Source: Paenibacillus ferrarius (GTDB taxonomy: Bacteria; Bacillota; Bacilli; Paenibacillales; NBRC-103111). Taken from it: DNA of 64,000 nucleotides. Made by a program: the position numbers and the translations under genes. Positions 26,849 through 35,971 of the stretch are shown here, piece by piece; position 1 is the first letter of the stretch, and every line of letters starts with the position of its first letter. Under the pieces are notes generated by a model that was not told where the DNA came from, did not search any database, and saw nothing but the letters and a program-made list of their open reading frames with translations. Location of the stretch: assembly GCF_002027705.1 (NCBI RefSeq), contig NZ_MBTG01000001.1, positions 62,001 through 126,000 on the forward strand, read 5' to 3'.

Positions 26849-27647
26849 ATGCTCTCTCTCCTAGTGCAAAGTTTCCTATTGCATTGGCATATTCGTAGTT
26901 ATTATGGATGGTTGGATTGCTTTCAGGATAGATATCTCGAACATACTTGAACATATCAGGTGCCTTACCTCCAATAAGCAGCATTTTCTTACTTGTGCTG
27001 TCATTCCATCGCTTTTCCATTTGATTTTTTAGTGAAAGCATTAATGAGGAACAATCATGATCAACCATTGATTCAAATCCAAACTCAAAGGTTTTAGAGC
27101 GTTTATCAATAAGTTTTCGCTTTCTTACTGATATGCCATGAATAGTAGAGCTGCCGAAATCCCATATGTTGCAATCATCAGGTAAGTTTGCATCAGAATA
27201 ATAAGCACTAAGACCTTCAGGACAAACTCCGACATTTCGAATATGGAGTTTAAAAGGTTTTTCATTTACTTTAAATTCTCTATATCCTGAAAGTAGGTTC
27301 TTAAGGTTCTCTCGTTCCTTCTTAGTGTTGATTCCAAACGGATTCCCTACTACTAGGTTAAACACGTCACAGGGCAACCTCGAAAGTTCTACGAGTAGAT
27401 TCAAATGTGTAACAAGATTTGATTTGCCCATATCCTCCGAATTAAGAAAGTTCTGCCCCTCACGATCTGCTAAATCTCCAGCAAAGTACATCTGATTGTT
27501 GTATTCAATGATTAGATTATTATCATCCAATTGAATGTTATCTTTTATTTCTCTATAAGTGGCAATCTTACTTAAATGACCCTGTACGCCACCTTTCCAT
27601 TTTATTTTTGTACGATACTTGCCAATATCAGCACCTACAGTTAGCAT
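26841..27647 (-). CDS. actin-like plasmid segregation ATPase (ParM/StbA family)
   Basis: A 268-residue protein with actin-fold blocks: phosphate-1 TVGADIGKYRTKI near the N-terminus, phosphate-2 NIWDFGSSTIHG, and the adenosine motif KMLLIGGKAPDMFKYV. Shorter than many ParM proteins (about 320) but complete in motifs. It would form filaments that push replicated molecules apart. Its presence argues that the element can persist as a low-copy plasmid. Confidence 0.78.
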   Translation of the reverse strand: MLTVGADIGKYRTKIKWKGGVQGHLSKIATYREIKDNIQLDDNNLIIEYNNQMYFAGDLADREGQNFLNSEDMGKSNLVTHLNLLVELSRLPCDVFNLVVGNPFGINTKKERENLKNLLSGYREFKVNEKPFKLHIRNVGVCPEGLSAYYSDANLPDDCNIWDFGSSTIHGISVRKRKLIDKRSKTFEFGFESMVDHDCSSLMLSLKNQMEKRWNDSTSKKMLLIGGKAPDMFKYVRDIYPESNPTIHNNYEYANAIGNFALGERAYG

Positions 27648-27886
27648 TTTTACTTACCTCCTATCTAGATAGTATCTATCTGTGATTTATACGATTATTG
27701 CTGCGATTTATATTAAGTGGATAATATCTTTGCTTCGATAAATTCACTATAAACTCGACATTTTGTCCCTAGCAATAGGGTCTACTTGTACTTTTTTCGG
27801 AAAGTTTGCAATGCTTGTTTCAAAAGTTAGTATAAAAAACAAATAGTTTGTCCATCCTAATTAAAAAAACAAAAGGATGGATGCAT
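27648..27886. promoter_or_regulatory. divergent control region, candidate parC centromere
   Basis: Between the parM start and the plus-strand regulator. Contains a perfect 12-base palindrome CTATCTAGATAG (27661-27672), then GATTTATA-type direct repeats (GTGATTTATA, GCGATTTATA) and a related CGATAAATTC. Repeats just upstream of parM are where ParR usually binds. Both transcription units must start here. Confidence 0.45.
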
Positions 27887-28111
27887 ATGTTCGGATTAGG
27901 TAAAGATCGTTCGAGACTAGGGAAGTTCTTGGATAATAACGATATTACTCAGGAAGAATTAAAAGATAGTTCAGGACTATCGAGAGATGGGATCTCGCTG
28001 CTGTGCAAAGGAAAAACTAATATTAATCCAACCGAGAATACAATGCGGAAAATCGTTGGGGCACTGAGACGTATGGGGCACGATGTTGATATGGAAGACT
28101 TTTGGGGATGA
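27887..28111 (+). CDS. HTH (Cro/CI-like) regulator
   Basis: A 74-residue protein; start ATG 27887 chosen because AAGGA is spaced correctly. HTH core NDITQEELKDSSGLSRDGIS and a helix TMRKIVGALRRMG. Divergent from parM, so it may control that operon and the helicase genes to the right. Confidence 0.7.
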   Translation: MFGLGKDRSRLGKFLDNNDITQEELKDSSGLSRDGISLLCKGKTNINPTENTMRKIVGALRRMGHDVDMEDFWG

Positions 28112-28127
28112 AATCCTTTAGTATAAA

Positions 28128-28169
28128 ATAAAAATAATTATTTACAATATATATTTATGGTGTTAGTAT
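28128..28169 (+). promoter_or_regulatory. promoter with ATAAAAATAA element upstream of the second regulator
   Basis: ATAAAAATAA (28128-28137), three bases, TTTACA (28141-28146), 17-base spacer, TAGTAT (28164-28169). Reads into the 53-aa HTH gene and the helicase/primase operon. Confidence 0.5.
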
Positions 28170-28242
28170 TGTAGTGGGACATGATTTTTGCTCCACTATT
28201 TTTTATTGTGTGCTTAACAGTAGTAAAGAAAGGAGGGTGAGA

Positions 28243-28404
28243 ATGGATTATAAATCAATTATTGATTCAAAGGGGATTAAACAAAGTTGGATTGCAAAGC
28301 AGCTAGGTGTAACTAGAGCAATGGTGAATTTATATATAAAGGGAAAGACTGGAATGGCTCCTGAGAAAGTGCGAAAGATGAATCAGTTATTGGGTATTGA
28401 ATAA
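28243..28404 (+). CDS. small XRE-family HTH regulator
   Basis: 53 residues; ATG 28243 follows AAAGGAGGGTGA. HTH pattern GIKQSWIAKQLGVTRAMVNLYI. The stop codon lies inside a copy of ATAAAAATAA that precedes the helicase gene. Confidence 0.72.
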   Translation: MDYKSIIDSKGIKQSWIAKQLGVTRAMVNLYIKGKTGMAPEKVRKMNQLLGIE

Positions 28405-28437
28405 AAATAAAAAAACATATTAGGAGATGGTATATTT

Positions 28438-30666
28438 ATTAATAGTTATATTGAAATTGAGCTGATACCGACAAGAAAGTTATTTTATTCTGATACAACA
28501 TCGTTTGGAATCTATGCCGCGGAAACAAAAGAAAAAGAAAAGGTTCAATTAAGTAGCTACTACAACTTCACAATTAAAGGAAAAATGCCAAAACTGGAAT
28601 TGGGTTTGATACACAAAGCTGAAATAGAGGGTGTGGATGATCCGAAGTATGGGTTCGGATACCTAGTTCATTCGATTTATCAGGATGTACCCAAAACAGT
28701 TGAAACCCAGAAGGATTATCTTAAGGCTATTTTAACTGAGTTGCAAGTAGGTGAAATATATAAGGTGTATCCAGATGCAGATGTTATTGAATTAATTAAA
28801 AATGATGATTTCGAGTACAAAAAGGTCAAAGGTATTGGAGAAACTACATACCAACGAATCAGGCAGAAAATTATTGAGAATTTGGAATTTCAAGATTTGT
28901 TCAGTCAACTAGGAAGATACGGAATTACATATGACACCATTAAAAAGTTAATTGATGAATTTGGTTCCAGCACCATTGCCATTCAGAAGATTAAAGAGAA
29001 TCCGTATGTCCTCATTAGAATTAATGGCATCTCGTTTAAGAAAGCAGATGTAATTGCAAGAAACATGGGAATCTCCTTGGATGATCCTCATCGAATACTT
29101 AGCGGTATAAAACACGCGATTGGAGAAGAGCAATCAAAAGGGCACACATACATAGTTCTTAAAGAACTGCTTAAAAACTCGTTTGAATTGTTACAAATCG
29201 ATACAGAACTTATACATAATCAATTAAATAGCTCTTTAAGTGCTGAAAATCCAGAAATTATTGCTAAAGGTGAAAACATTGCTTTGAATGGCACTTATTT
29301 AACTGAGCAAAGCATTGCCAGAAAAATGAAAGGATGGTTGAAGAATTCTGAGAAGTTAGATTTCAATGTTGAAAAATTTATTCAATCTATGGAAGAGAAA
29401 TATAAAATCGCATTATCTGAGCAACAAAAGGAATTTTTCTATAATATCAAAAACTATAGTGTCAATCTCCTTGTAGGATTTGCAGGCTGCGGCAAGTCAA
29501 TGTTGCAGAAGCTACTGATTGATTTACTCGAACAGCTTGGATATACATATAAACTACTTGCTCCAACTGGTAAGGCCGCGAAAGTATTATCTGGTTATGC
29601 CGATAGAAAAGCAATGACAATTCACAAGGCTATTGGTTACGGTCAAGATAAGAAGGAAAAGGATATTATTGAGATTACTGAGGACTTCGTGATTATAGAT
29701 GAGGTCAGTATGTTGGATGTGTTTATTGCATCGATGACATTTAATAAAATGATGAATCCTCAAGTAAGAGTACTATTAGTCGGAGATGCATTTCAAATAC
29801 CTTCCGTACAATGCGGAAACCTGCTTCACGACATGTTGAGCAGCGGAGAAATTCCAACTACAAAGTTAGATATAGTATTTAGACAAAGTGAAGGAGGAAT
29901 CTTAGACATCGCCACAAAAATCCGCAAAGGCCAGAAATTTGTGGATGATGACTTTACAGGGATGACTAAATTCGGAAAAAACTTAACGTTCCACTCTGTT
30001 GAGCAGAAATGGATGCCAAGCGGATACAAGCATTATTATCAGGAGTTTCTTAAAAAGTATAGACCTGAAGACATTCTTATTCTTACTCCAATGAAAAAGG
30101 GTGAACTTGGAACGTTCGCCGTAAATAAGACTATTCAAGAAATTGTTAATCCACAAAATGATAATAAGAAAGAACTTGTATATACGGATGATTGTACTTT
30201 TAGGATAGACGATTACATTATTAACACAAAGAATACATATGAAATCATGAACACGGGAAATGAACTTGCTGAGATTGTTAATGGTGACACTGGTGTTATT
30301 GTAGATATTGTCACTGATTGGAAGAAGGATAAAAATAATGATGACATTCAAATTGATATGAATGGAATTATTGTTGATTTTGATTTTGATACGATCAGGA
30401 TTCCTTTGGATGACATCAAGCAATTGCTACATAGTTGGTGTATTACCAAACATAAGAGTCAGGGAAGTTCGGCAAAAGTAGTAATTGTAATTTTGGATAA
30501 GAGTCATAAGTTTCAAGCAAATGCTAACTTATTGTATACCGCAATTACAAGGGCAGTAGATGAGGCAGTTATTTTATGTCAGGCTGAAACCGTTAATTTT
30601 GCGATGAGAAAAGTTGAGAATTTGAAGAGACATACATTCTTAATGGGGATGTTGAAAACAGAGTAA
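28438..30666 (+). CDS. RecD2-like superfamily 1B DNA helicase, non-canonical start
   Basis: About 742 residues. Helicase motifs: I GFAGCGKSMLQKLL, Ia LAPTGKAAKVLSG, II VIIDEVSMLD, III LLVGDAFQIPSVQ, V-VI KHKSQGSSAK and LLYTAITRA. The N-terminal part has the OB-like and HhH-like regions of RecD2 (VKGIGETTYQRI). The frame is open well upstream of the first ATG (28585) and encodes the expected start IEIELIPTRKLFYSDTTSFG, so the protein must begin near 28432-28438. No ATG, GTG or TTG exists there; ATA 28432 or ATT 28438 follow GGAG. Probably the replication helicase of the element. Confidence 0.8.
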   Translation: MNSYIEIELIPTRKLFYSDTTSFGIYAAETKEKEKVQLSSYYNFTIKGKMPKLELGLIHKAEIEGVDDPKYGFGYLVHSIYQDVPKTVETQKDYLKAILTELQVGEIYKVYPDADVIELIKNDDFEYKKVKGIGETTYQRIRQKIIENLEFQDLFSQLGRYGITYDTIKKLIDEFGSSTIAIQKIKENPYVLIRINGISFKKADVIARNMGISLDDPHRILSGIKHAIGEEQSKGHTYIVLKELLKNSFELLQIDTELIHNQLNSSLSAENPEIIAKGENIALNGTYLTEQSIARKMKGWLKNSEKLDFNVEKFIQSMEEKYKIALSEQQKEFFYNIKNYSVNLLVGFAGCGKSMLQKLLIDLLEQLGYTYKLLAPTGKAAKVLSGYADRKAMTIHKAIGYGQDKKEKDIIEITEDFVIIDEVSMLDVFIASMTFNKMMNPQVRVLLVGDAFQIPSVQCGNLLHDMLSSGEIPTTKLDIVFRQSEGGILDIATKIRKGQKFVDDDFTGMTKFGKNLTFHSVEQKWMPSGYKHYYQEFLKKYRPEDILILTPMKKGELGTFAVNKTIQEIVNPQNDNKKELVYTDDCTFRIDDYIINTKNTYEIMNTGNELAEIVNGDTGVIVDIVTDWKKDKNNDDIQIDMNGIIVDFDFDTIRIPLDDIKQLLHSWCITKHKSQGSSAKVVIVILDKSHKFQANANLLYTAITRAVDEAVILCQAETVNFAMRKVENLKRHTFLMGMLKTE

Positions 30667-30699
30667 AAATAATTAAATAAATTTATAAGGGGGAATCAT

Positions 30700-32550
30700 G
30701 TGGAATTACTGTTAGATATAGTTGAATATAAAAGTAAGCCGAGTAAAGAAGAAGTCAGGAAAATTAACTATAGAATTTTGAATCATCCCAATAAAGTAAC
30801 AGTGCAACAATTAGCAAATGAAATTTTAAAAGGGAAGACATTCATTCCTGCTTTAATAAACAAAAAAGTAAATGGTAAACTGAGACGATCAATTAATTGT
30901 TGGTCGTCTCAGGAGGTTATATGCTTAGATTTCGATGATGGAATGACTATTGAGAATGCTTTAATTGAATTTAAAGATAACGCTGCCTTTATTTATAAAA
31001 CATTTAACCATACTGACAAACATCATAAATTTAGAGTTGTGTTTATTTTAGACCGCGTAATTACCAACTATAATGATTTTAGCAACATTATGAATGAGCT
31101 ACTATCTCGGTATCCTATGGCTGATCGGAGTTGCTCTGATGGTTCTCGTATGTTCTATGGTGGTACTGAGATTATGCCAATCAATTATAATAATAGACTT
31201 GAAGTTTCAAATTACGTAGATAAAGATAAAAATAATTATAATGGGGATAATGTGTCCACGTTAGTACTAGATCTAAAACACTTTACTCCTTACATGGACA
31301 CATTATCCCCCCTTGATGTGAATAAGCCTGTAAAATCAAGCAATTTGACCTATATTAGAAGGATGGATTTAGATTCCTTACACTCTGTATTAAATCCAAA
31401 TGAATTACGAGTACATACGCATGAAGAGGTTTATGATTATGTGAAAAAGCAAAATTTATCTGATTTTCTAGGAGTGACATCTGGAGGTTACTTTAGTTGT
31501 ATCTTTCATAACGATGTAACTCCTAGTGCAAATATATTTCAAAATTCTGATACTGGTCATTATATGTATAAATGTTTTAGTACAGATTGTACGTTTAAAT
31601 TTGGAACAATTATGAAGTGTGTTGAAAGGCTATTGAAATGCGATAAGGTTTCAGCTCTAAGATTCCTAAGAAAAGTTTATAAGGTAAATTATCACGAGAC
31701 AGATTGGCAGAAAGAACAGAAAGAAATTATTGAAGAGAATATGCGTTATGTCAGAAGTGATGATTTTAAACATGAGTACCCAGTGCAATATAAATTGATG
31801 AAGCCATACTTAGAAAATCTTCATACATTTTTAAGTTTAGCAAAAGACAATTTACCTCCAGAACAGTACAAAGAAGATCAAAAATTACCTTTGTTTTATA
31901 CAACAATGAAGCAGTTTGCTAATTTGTGCAGTCAGAAAGATCCAAGAAGATTAGTTGACCGTATAGGATTGTTCGCATTTATGTGCTATCTATACAAACT
32001 GAAAGAAGATGAAGTACCAAAACATTTATTAAAAAAGGCTAAATTTGAATTAGTCAAAAATAAAAAAAGAGATGTGATGAATATGCATTCCTTTTTTATG
32101 ATTGAATCATTTTCCGAGGAGGTTATGACAAGGGCTGAAGGGTACGCTCAGAGCTTTTATGATAACCATTTAACGATGAGTGCTTGGGGATGGGAATTGC
32201 TATATAGAACATTTGGGGAAGAAGAAGCAAATAGAGTGTATCCCCAATTGAAGAAGAAGAAAATTACAGAACTTAGTCATAATAGTGCTTATGAAATAGA
32301 TAAAGCAATAAGAGATTTTATAGCTCAAAGAGGATGGGCAACTGAAAGAGAAGTCTTGGATTACGTTGAGTTGGAAGTTAAAGTGGATACATATAAGAAT
32401 AGACAAATGAAGAGAATGATTGGTGAATTGCTGGAGAAGTATGGATTGAAGAGAAAGAAGCTGAATAATAAGTTAAAGGAAGCGTTGAGTATTCCTGATT
32501 TGCTTAATGAAGATGGGAATATGTGCTATCCCGTTATTATATATAAGTAA
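30700..32550 (+). CDS. AEP-type primase with CHC2-like zinc finger
   Basis: A 616-residue protein starting at GTG 30700. Residues 74-80 CLDFDDG fit the hhhDhD motif of archaeo-eukaryotic-type primases; FNHTDKHHKFRVVF (about 102-115) fits the SxH region and DRSCSDGSRMFYGG the third motif. Residues about 267-296 hold a zinc finger CIFH ... CFSTDC like that of bacterial DnaG. The C-terminal third is helical. No helicase domain is present; the neighbouring RecD2-like protein may supply it. Probably primes or initiates replication at the adjoining gene-free region. Confidence 0.7.
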   Translation: MELLLDIVEYKSKPSKEEVRKINYRILNHPNKVTVQQLANEILKGKTFIPALINKKVNGKLRRSINCWSSQEVICLDFDDGMTIENALIEFKDNAAFIYKTFNHTDKHHKFRVVFILDRVITNYNDFSNIMNELLSRYPMADRSCSDGSRMFYGGTEIMPINYNNRLEVSNYVDKDKNNYNGDNVSTLVLDLKHFTPYMDTLSPLDVNKPVKSSNLTYIRRMDLDSLHSVLNPNELRVHTHEEVYDYVKKQNLSDFLGVTSGGYFSCIFHNDVTPSANIFQNSDTGHYMYKCFSTDCTFKFGTIMKCVERLLKCDKVSALRFLRKVYKVNYHETDWQKEQKEIIEENMRYVRSDDFKHEYPVQYKLMKPYLENLHTFLSLAKDNLPPEQYKEDQKLPLFYTTMKQFANLCSQKDPRRLVDRIGLFAFMCYLYKLKEDEVPKHLLKKAKFELVKNKKRDVMNMHSFFMIESFSEEVMTRAEGYAQSFYDNHLTMSAWGWELLYRTFGEEEANRVYPQLKKKKITELSHNSAYEIDKAIRDFIAQRGWATEREVLDYVELEVKVDTYKNRQMKRMIGELLEKYGLKRKKLNNKLKEALSIPDLLNEDGNMCYPVIIYK

Positions 32551-32981
32551 GGATTGGATAAAATTTAAGGATGGCTCTATACATGGTCATCCTATTTTGA
32601 TTTTCAATGTAAAAGTATCCCCCGTGGTATGTATCGACAGTAATCGAGAGATGAAATTTATTGTATCGTAAGTGTGGGTGAAAAGAGAATAAAGTGTTGA
32701 TACGTAAGGCTTTATAGGCGATTAGGGTAAATTGAGATTGGATTATATCGTGAAAAGGTAGATGAGATAAGGGTTAGAGGTGACATGAGAGGCAAGATAT
32801 AAGGGGAAAGGTGAGTTTGAGGGTAGATTAGAGGAAAATGAGATGAGGAGAAAACGTTGAAATATAGGGGATCTTGCGATAGCGTATCGATAGCATATTC
32901 GATTAAAATTTAGTGGAAAATAGGTGAAAAGTGGTATCGCTTGGTGAGCAGAATGAGTGTCGATGGAGATGAGTTGCGGCG

Positions 32982-33006
32982 CAATACTTACTTTAAGTAA
33001 GTATTG
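32982..33006. repeat. 25-base palindrome in the candidate origin
   Basis: CAATACTTACTT, one T, AAGTAAGTATTG: perfect arms. Could bind a dimeric protein (initiator or recombinase) or form a cruciform. Confidence 0.7.
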
Positions 33007-33349
33007 AAGTTGTAAATATACCCCCATATAGGCAATAAAACGCATAAAATAAGGCTTTATAGATACTATGAAATATTAGTTCTAAGGTATCTATGAAATA
33101 GGATACAAATGTACAATGAGAACGGGTTAAGGTATGTTGCTACGTCAGGATCAACGTGAACATGAGAGCAATTCAACCTATAAAAACTAATGGGATTAGT
33201 CTGACGTTTAAATCGTCTTCTAACAATGATCTGAAGTTTTAACACATTGTTTAGCAACTATACAGTATATAAATTTAACTATATATCTTAATCGCCTTGT
33301 CTACTTATACAATGATGTATATTCACACTACACAACATTTCTATATATA

Positions 33350-33392
33350 ATAAAAATAACATTTGACTAATACTATAAAACCGTGTTATATT
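33350..33392 (+). promoter_or_regulatory. promoter of the recombinase operon with ATAAAAATAA element
   Basis: ATAAAAATAA (33350-33359), TTGACT (33363-33368), 18-base spacer, TATATT (33387-33392). Confidence 0.5.
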
Positions 33393-33454
33393 ATATATGA
33401 ACGGTAAACACATCCATATCATATACTATCACATATCACAAAGGAGGCTTCACA

Positions 33455-34519
33455 ATGTCTGCTCAACCAAATGTTATAGGTTTCAACTCTGACACAGTAT
33501 ACTCTGACATACTAACGTTCATAAATGACGAACGTTTCAGCGAAGGCACACGTATAGGTTACATGCATGATATCAAACTATTCTTCTCATTCATGAATAA
33601 GCCATCTATTGAGCAGCTAACGCACAATGACCTACACTATGAGAATAAGGATATCATACGTTACCGTAACTTCCTTATCAATGACAAGCAACATTCTAAC
33701 GCTACATCTAACCGCAAGCTAGCATCACTCCAGTCTTTATATTCATTCTTTAAGCGCAACAGATATGATACTAAACATGGCATTGATACTGAAGTATTCC
33801 AAATTGATAAGCTTAAAAATAAAAGTAAATCATATGGTTATCTTACACCAGAAGAACTACAGGCCATGTTACAACTCGTATTAAATCAAGTTAAAGGGTA
33901 TGAGAAGTATTGTCTTATTCGATTAGCTACTACTACTAGTCTACGTGAAGATACATTACTAAATCTTACATGGGATAACTTCGAGAAGAATGATCAACAG
34001 AACTGTTACTTTGTAAATACTGTTGAGAAGAAAACAGATAAAGAAGTTAGCCAACCCATAAGTGTTAATCTTTACAATGAACTGTTAGAAATTAAGAAGC
34101 TCGGCTATTTTCAAAGATATAAAGATAATAAGATCTTCCATGTAACAACTAAAACAATTTGGGAAATGATGTCAACATTAAAAAAAGAATTAAATATCAA
34201 TGACAAAAGAAAAATAGTTTTCCATTCCTTTCGATCCTATGGAGCTAACTTCATTCTAGAGACAACTGGAGACCTTGTAGCGGCTTCTAACCAGCTAAAC
34301 CATTCTAATATACAGACTACTTATCAACACTATATAAACAAGACTAAAGACGTTCAAAAGAGTGCTGGATTATTACTTGATGAACAAATAGATCAAGATG
34401 CTTTTAATAAGTTAACTTTTGAAGAAATAAAGTTATTATTAAATGATACTAAAAATGGTTTGCGTTCTCAGTTACTTAGAGAGGCAACCAGAATAATAAA
34501 AATAAGAGAGGGATTTTAA
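33455..34519 (+). CDS. tyrosine recombinase, all catalytic residues present
   Basis: A 354-residue protein. Residues about 15-105 form a SAM-like core-binding domain. The catalytic domain has Arg164 (SLREDTLLNL), a Lys near 192-193, His257 and Arg260 (HSFRSYG), His283 (QLNHSNI) and Tyr290 or Tyr293 (TTYQHY). An extra about 55 residues follow the active site. It could integrate the element or resolve multimers. The first about 110 codons use many C-ending codons (TTC, TAC, AAC, CTA, CGT), unlike the later part. AAAGGAGG precedes the ATG. Confidence 0.85.
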   Translation: MSAQPNVIGFNSDTVYSDILTFINDERFSEGTRIGYMHDIKLFFSFMNKPSIEQLTHNDLHYENKDIIRYRNFLINDKQHSNATSNRKLASLQSLYSFFKRNRYDTKHGIDTEVFQIDKLKNKSKSYGYLTPEELQAMLQLVLNQVKGYEKYCLIRLATTTSLREDTLLNLTWDNFEKNDQQNCYFVNTVEKKTDKEVSQPISVNLYNELLEIKKLGYFQRYKDNKIFHVTTKTIWEMMSTLKKELNINDKRKIVFHSFRSYGANFILETTGDLVAASNQLNHSNIQTTYQHYINKTKDVQKSAGLLLDEQIDQDAFNKLTFEEIKLLLNDTKNGLRSQLLREATRIIKIREGF

Positions 34520-35380
34520 ATGGTCGAATTAGAAGGAAAGAGAAGAGTAAGAGAAAATAAGAAGGATAATGTTACTTATTATATTTATAGATTTATAAAC
34601 AAGAATGGAGAAGTTATTTATGTTGGGAAAACTGTCCAGCCAATCAAAAATAGAATGGGAGTGCATTTTGGTTTTAGTGGTCATTTAAAATTAGAATGCT
34701 ATGAACAAAAAGAATCAATTGAGTACATAACTTTAAAAAGTAGAATAGATATGAACATTAAGGAAATGTACTATATCGGAAAATGGAAGCCTGTATTCAA
34801 TAGTGATTACAATAAATTATACCATGAAGAAATGACAATTAAAATTAATGAAGATGATAATTGGATTATTCTTAATGAGGATATTGAAAAATTCAATGAG
34901 AACAAAAAGAAAAAACCTATTAATCATCTAACACTCGAAGATATTAAAAAGTTTGTTGATTCAATTGATGTAAACACACTTACAGGGAAACGCGACAAGG
35001 CAATTCTTCTATTAAGCTTTTCATTGGGATTGCGAATAAGTGAACTGACATCAATTAATGTAGAAGATATAGAGATTACAGATAAAGAGTTAATAATAAA
35101 AATATTTAACAATACTAAAAATGCATATATTTCAAAAATAGTTATGTACTCACATAATGAATATTGTACAATAGTTGCATTGCAAGACTGGATCAAAAAT
35201 TCTAAGATAAAAAGCGACTCGCTGTTTCGCTCAATCAAGAAGAGTGATCTTGTTTTTACAAGATTGTCTAGTCAATCAGTTACAGACATAGTAAAAAAAT
35301 ATTCAACCTTGGCAGGATTTGATCCAACACTATATTCTGGTGATTCGTTGAAAAGTGGATACGTTAAATCAAACTTGTAA
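34520..35380 (+). CDS. GIY-YIG nuclease fused to a degenerate tyrosine recombinase domain
   Basis: A 286-residue protein whose ATG abuts the stop of the recombinase gene. Residues 20-100: GIY-YIG domain with YYIYRF, YVGKT (34-38), Arg45, Glu82 and Asn94, all conserved positions. Residues 137-286: recombinase catalytic domain with Arg172 (GLRISEL) but the expected HxxR is DSLK at about 275-278, and the chain ends before the second His and the Tyr. It should bind DNA through the recombinase part without strand exchange and may cut through the GIY-YIG part. I know of no described protein with this pairing. Confidence 0.7.
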   Translation: MVELEGKRRVRENKKDNVTYYIYRFINKNGEVIYVGKTVQPIKNRMGVHFGFSGHLKLECYEQKESIEYITLKSRIDMNIKEMYYIGKWKPVFNSDYNKLYHEEMTIKINEDDNWIILNEDIEKFNENKKKKPINHLTLEDIKKFVDSIDVNTLTGKRDKAILLLSFSLGLRISELTSINVEDIEITDKELIIKIFNNTKNAYISKIVMYSHNEYCTIVALQDWIKNSKIKSDSLFRSIKKSDLVFTRLSSQSVTDIVKKYSTLAGFDPTLYSGDSLKSGYVKSNL

Positions 35381-35471
35381 GAGATACCAGAACAATGCAA
35401 CAGTATCCTAGGTAAACTATAATAATTATCACATGAGTCATTGACGAATAACAGATTGCGATTTTTATAAA

Positions 35472-35513
35472 ATAAAAATAATGATTGACATTAAATAATT
35501 TAATCCGTATAAT
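35472..35513 (+). promoter_or_regulatory. strong sigma-A promoter with ATAAAAATAA element
   Basis: ATAAAAATAA (35472-35481), three bases, TTGACA (35485-35490), 17-base spacer, TATAAT (35508-35513). Perfect consensus boxes upstream of the small-gene operon. Confidence 0.8.
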
Positions 35514-35565
35514 ATGTATTATAAAGAGTTAACCAAATACATATCCACTAGGAGAGTGTTCACTC

Positions 35566-35802
35566 ATGAAAAAGACAACTGAACAACTTATGTCCATTGC
35601 CTTAAAATCCGTTAACCGTGCAACTGGTCTTACTTATTCCTCTATCTCATCCTCAGAGCTTCGTCGTGTTCTCATTGAACTAGCAGAAGATGGTGCATGG
35701 TCTGAGTATGAAGGTGATGGAGAATTTGACGGAGTTCATATTGATGAAATGTCAGACCGTGAAATTGCTAATATTTTAATTCGTGATTATGAAATAGCAT
35801 AA
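35566..35802 (+). CDS. hypothetical acidic 78-aa protein
   Basis: First gene behind the consensus promoter at 35.5 kb, ribosome site AGGAG. Acidic (EDGAWSEYEGDGEFDG), no membrane segment. Strong expression and acidity would fit a DNA-mimic or inhibitor, but this is speculation. Confidence 0.55.
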   Translation: MKKTTEQLMSIALKSVNRATGLTYSSISSSELRRVLIELAEDGAWSEYEGDGEFDGVHIDEMSDREIANILIRDYEIA

Positions 35803-35835
35803 TAGTATAAAAATAACATATAAGGAGTGTTTAAA

Positions 35836-35916
35836 ATGATTACAATAATCAAACGCCTATACAACTGGTATATTAATCTTGAAGATGAAGATTTCTCAGA
35901 GTTTGTTCAATATTAA
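35836..35916 (+). CDS. 26-aa peptide
   Basis: ATG 35836 after AAGGAG; MITIIKRLYNWYINLEDED then a short tail. Amphipathic start. A copy of ATAAAAATAA (35807) precedes it. Good ribosome site but very short. Confidence 0.4.
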   Translation: MITIIKRLYNWYINLEDEDFSEFVQY

Positions 35917-35971
35917 AAAGGAATTTTTCTAATGCAACTTATAAAAAATAAAAATAAGGCGGTATGTTAAA

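Larger units (their letters stand above)
32551..33454. other. 904-base gene-free region, candidate replication origin
   Basis: No credible gene in either strand. From about 32690 to 32890 the plus strand is strongly purine-rich (runs of GAGG, GGTGAG, AAGG). Around 32876-32900 GCGATAGC and TCGATAGC repeat. At 32982-33006 is a perfect 12-base inverted repeat CAATACTTACTT/AAGTAAGTATTG with a one-base centre. The right end is very AT-rich and carries the recombinase promoter. Location between primase and recombinase genes fits an origin; an oriT or resolution site is also possible. Confidence 0.45.

Noticed and set aside
32743-33257. Open frames on the minus strand in the candidate origin region
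   Set aside because: No ribosome sites, odd amino-acid make-up (pyrimidine-run codons from the purine-rich opposite strand); treated as non-coding.
33300-33454. Phage attachment site next to the recombinase gene
   Set aside because: No core repeat or tRNA-like segment could be identified; without the host junction it cannot be supported.
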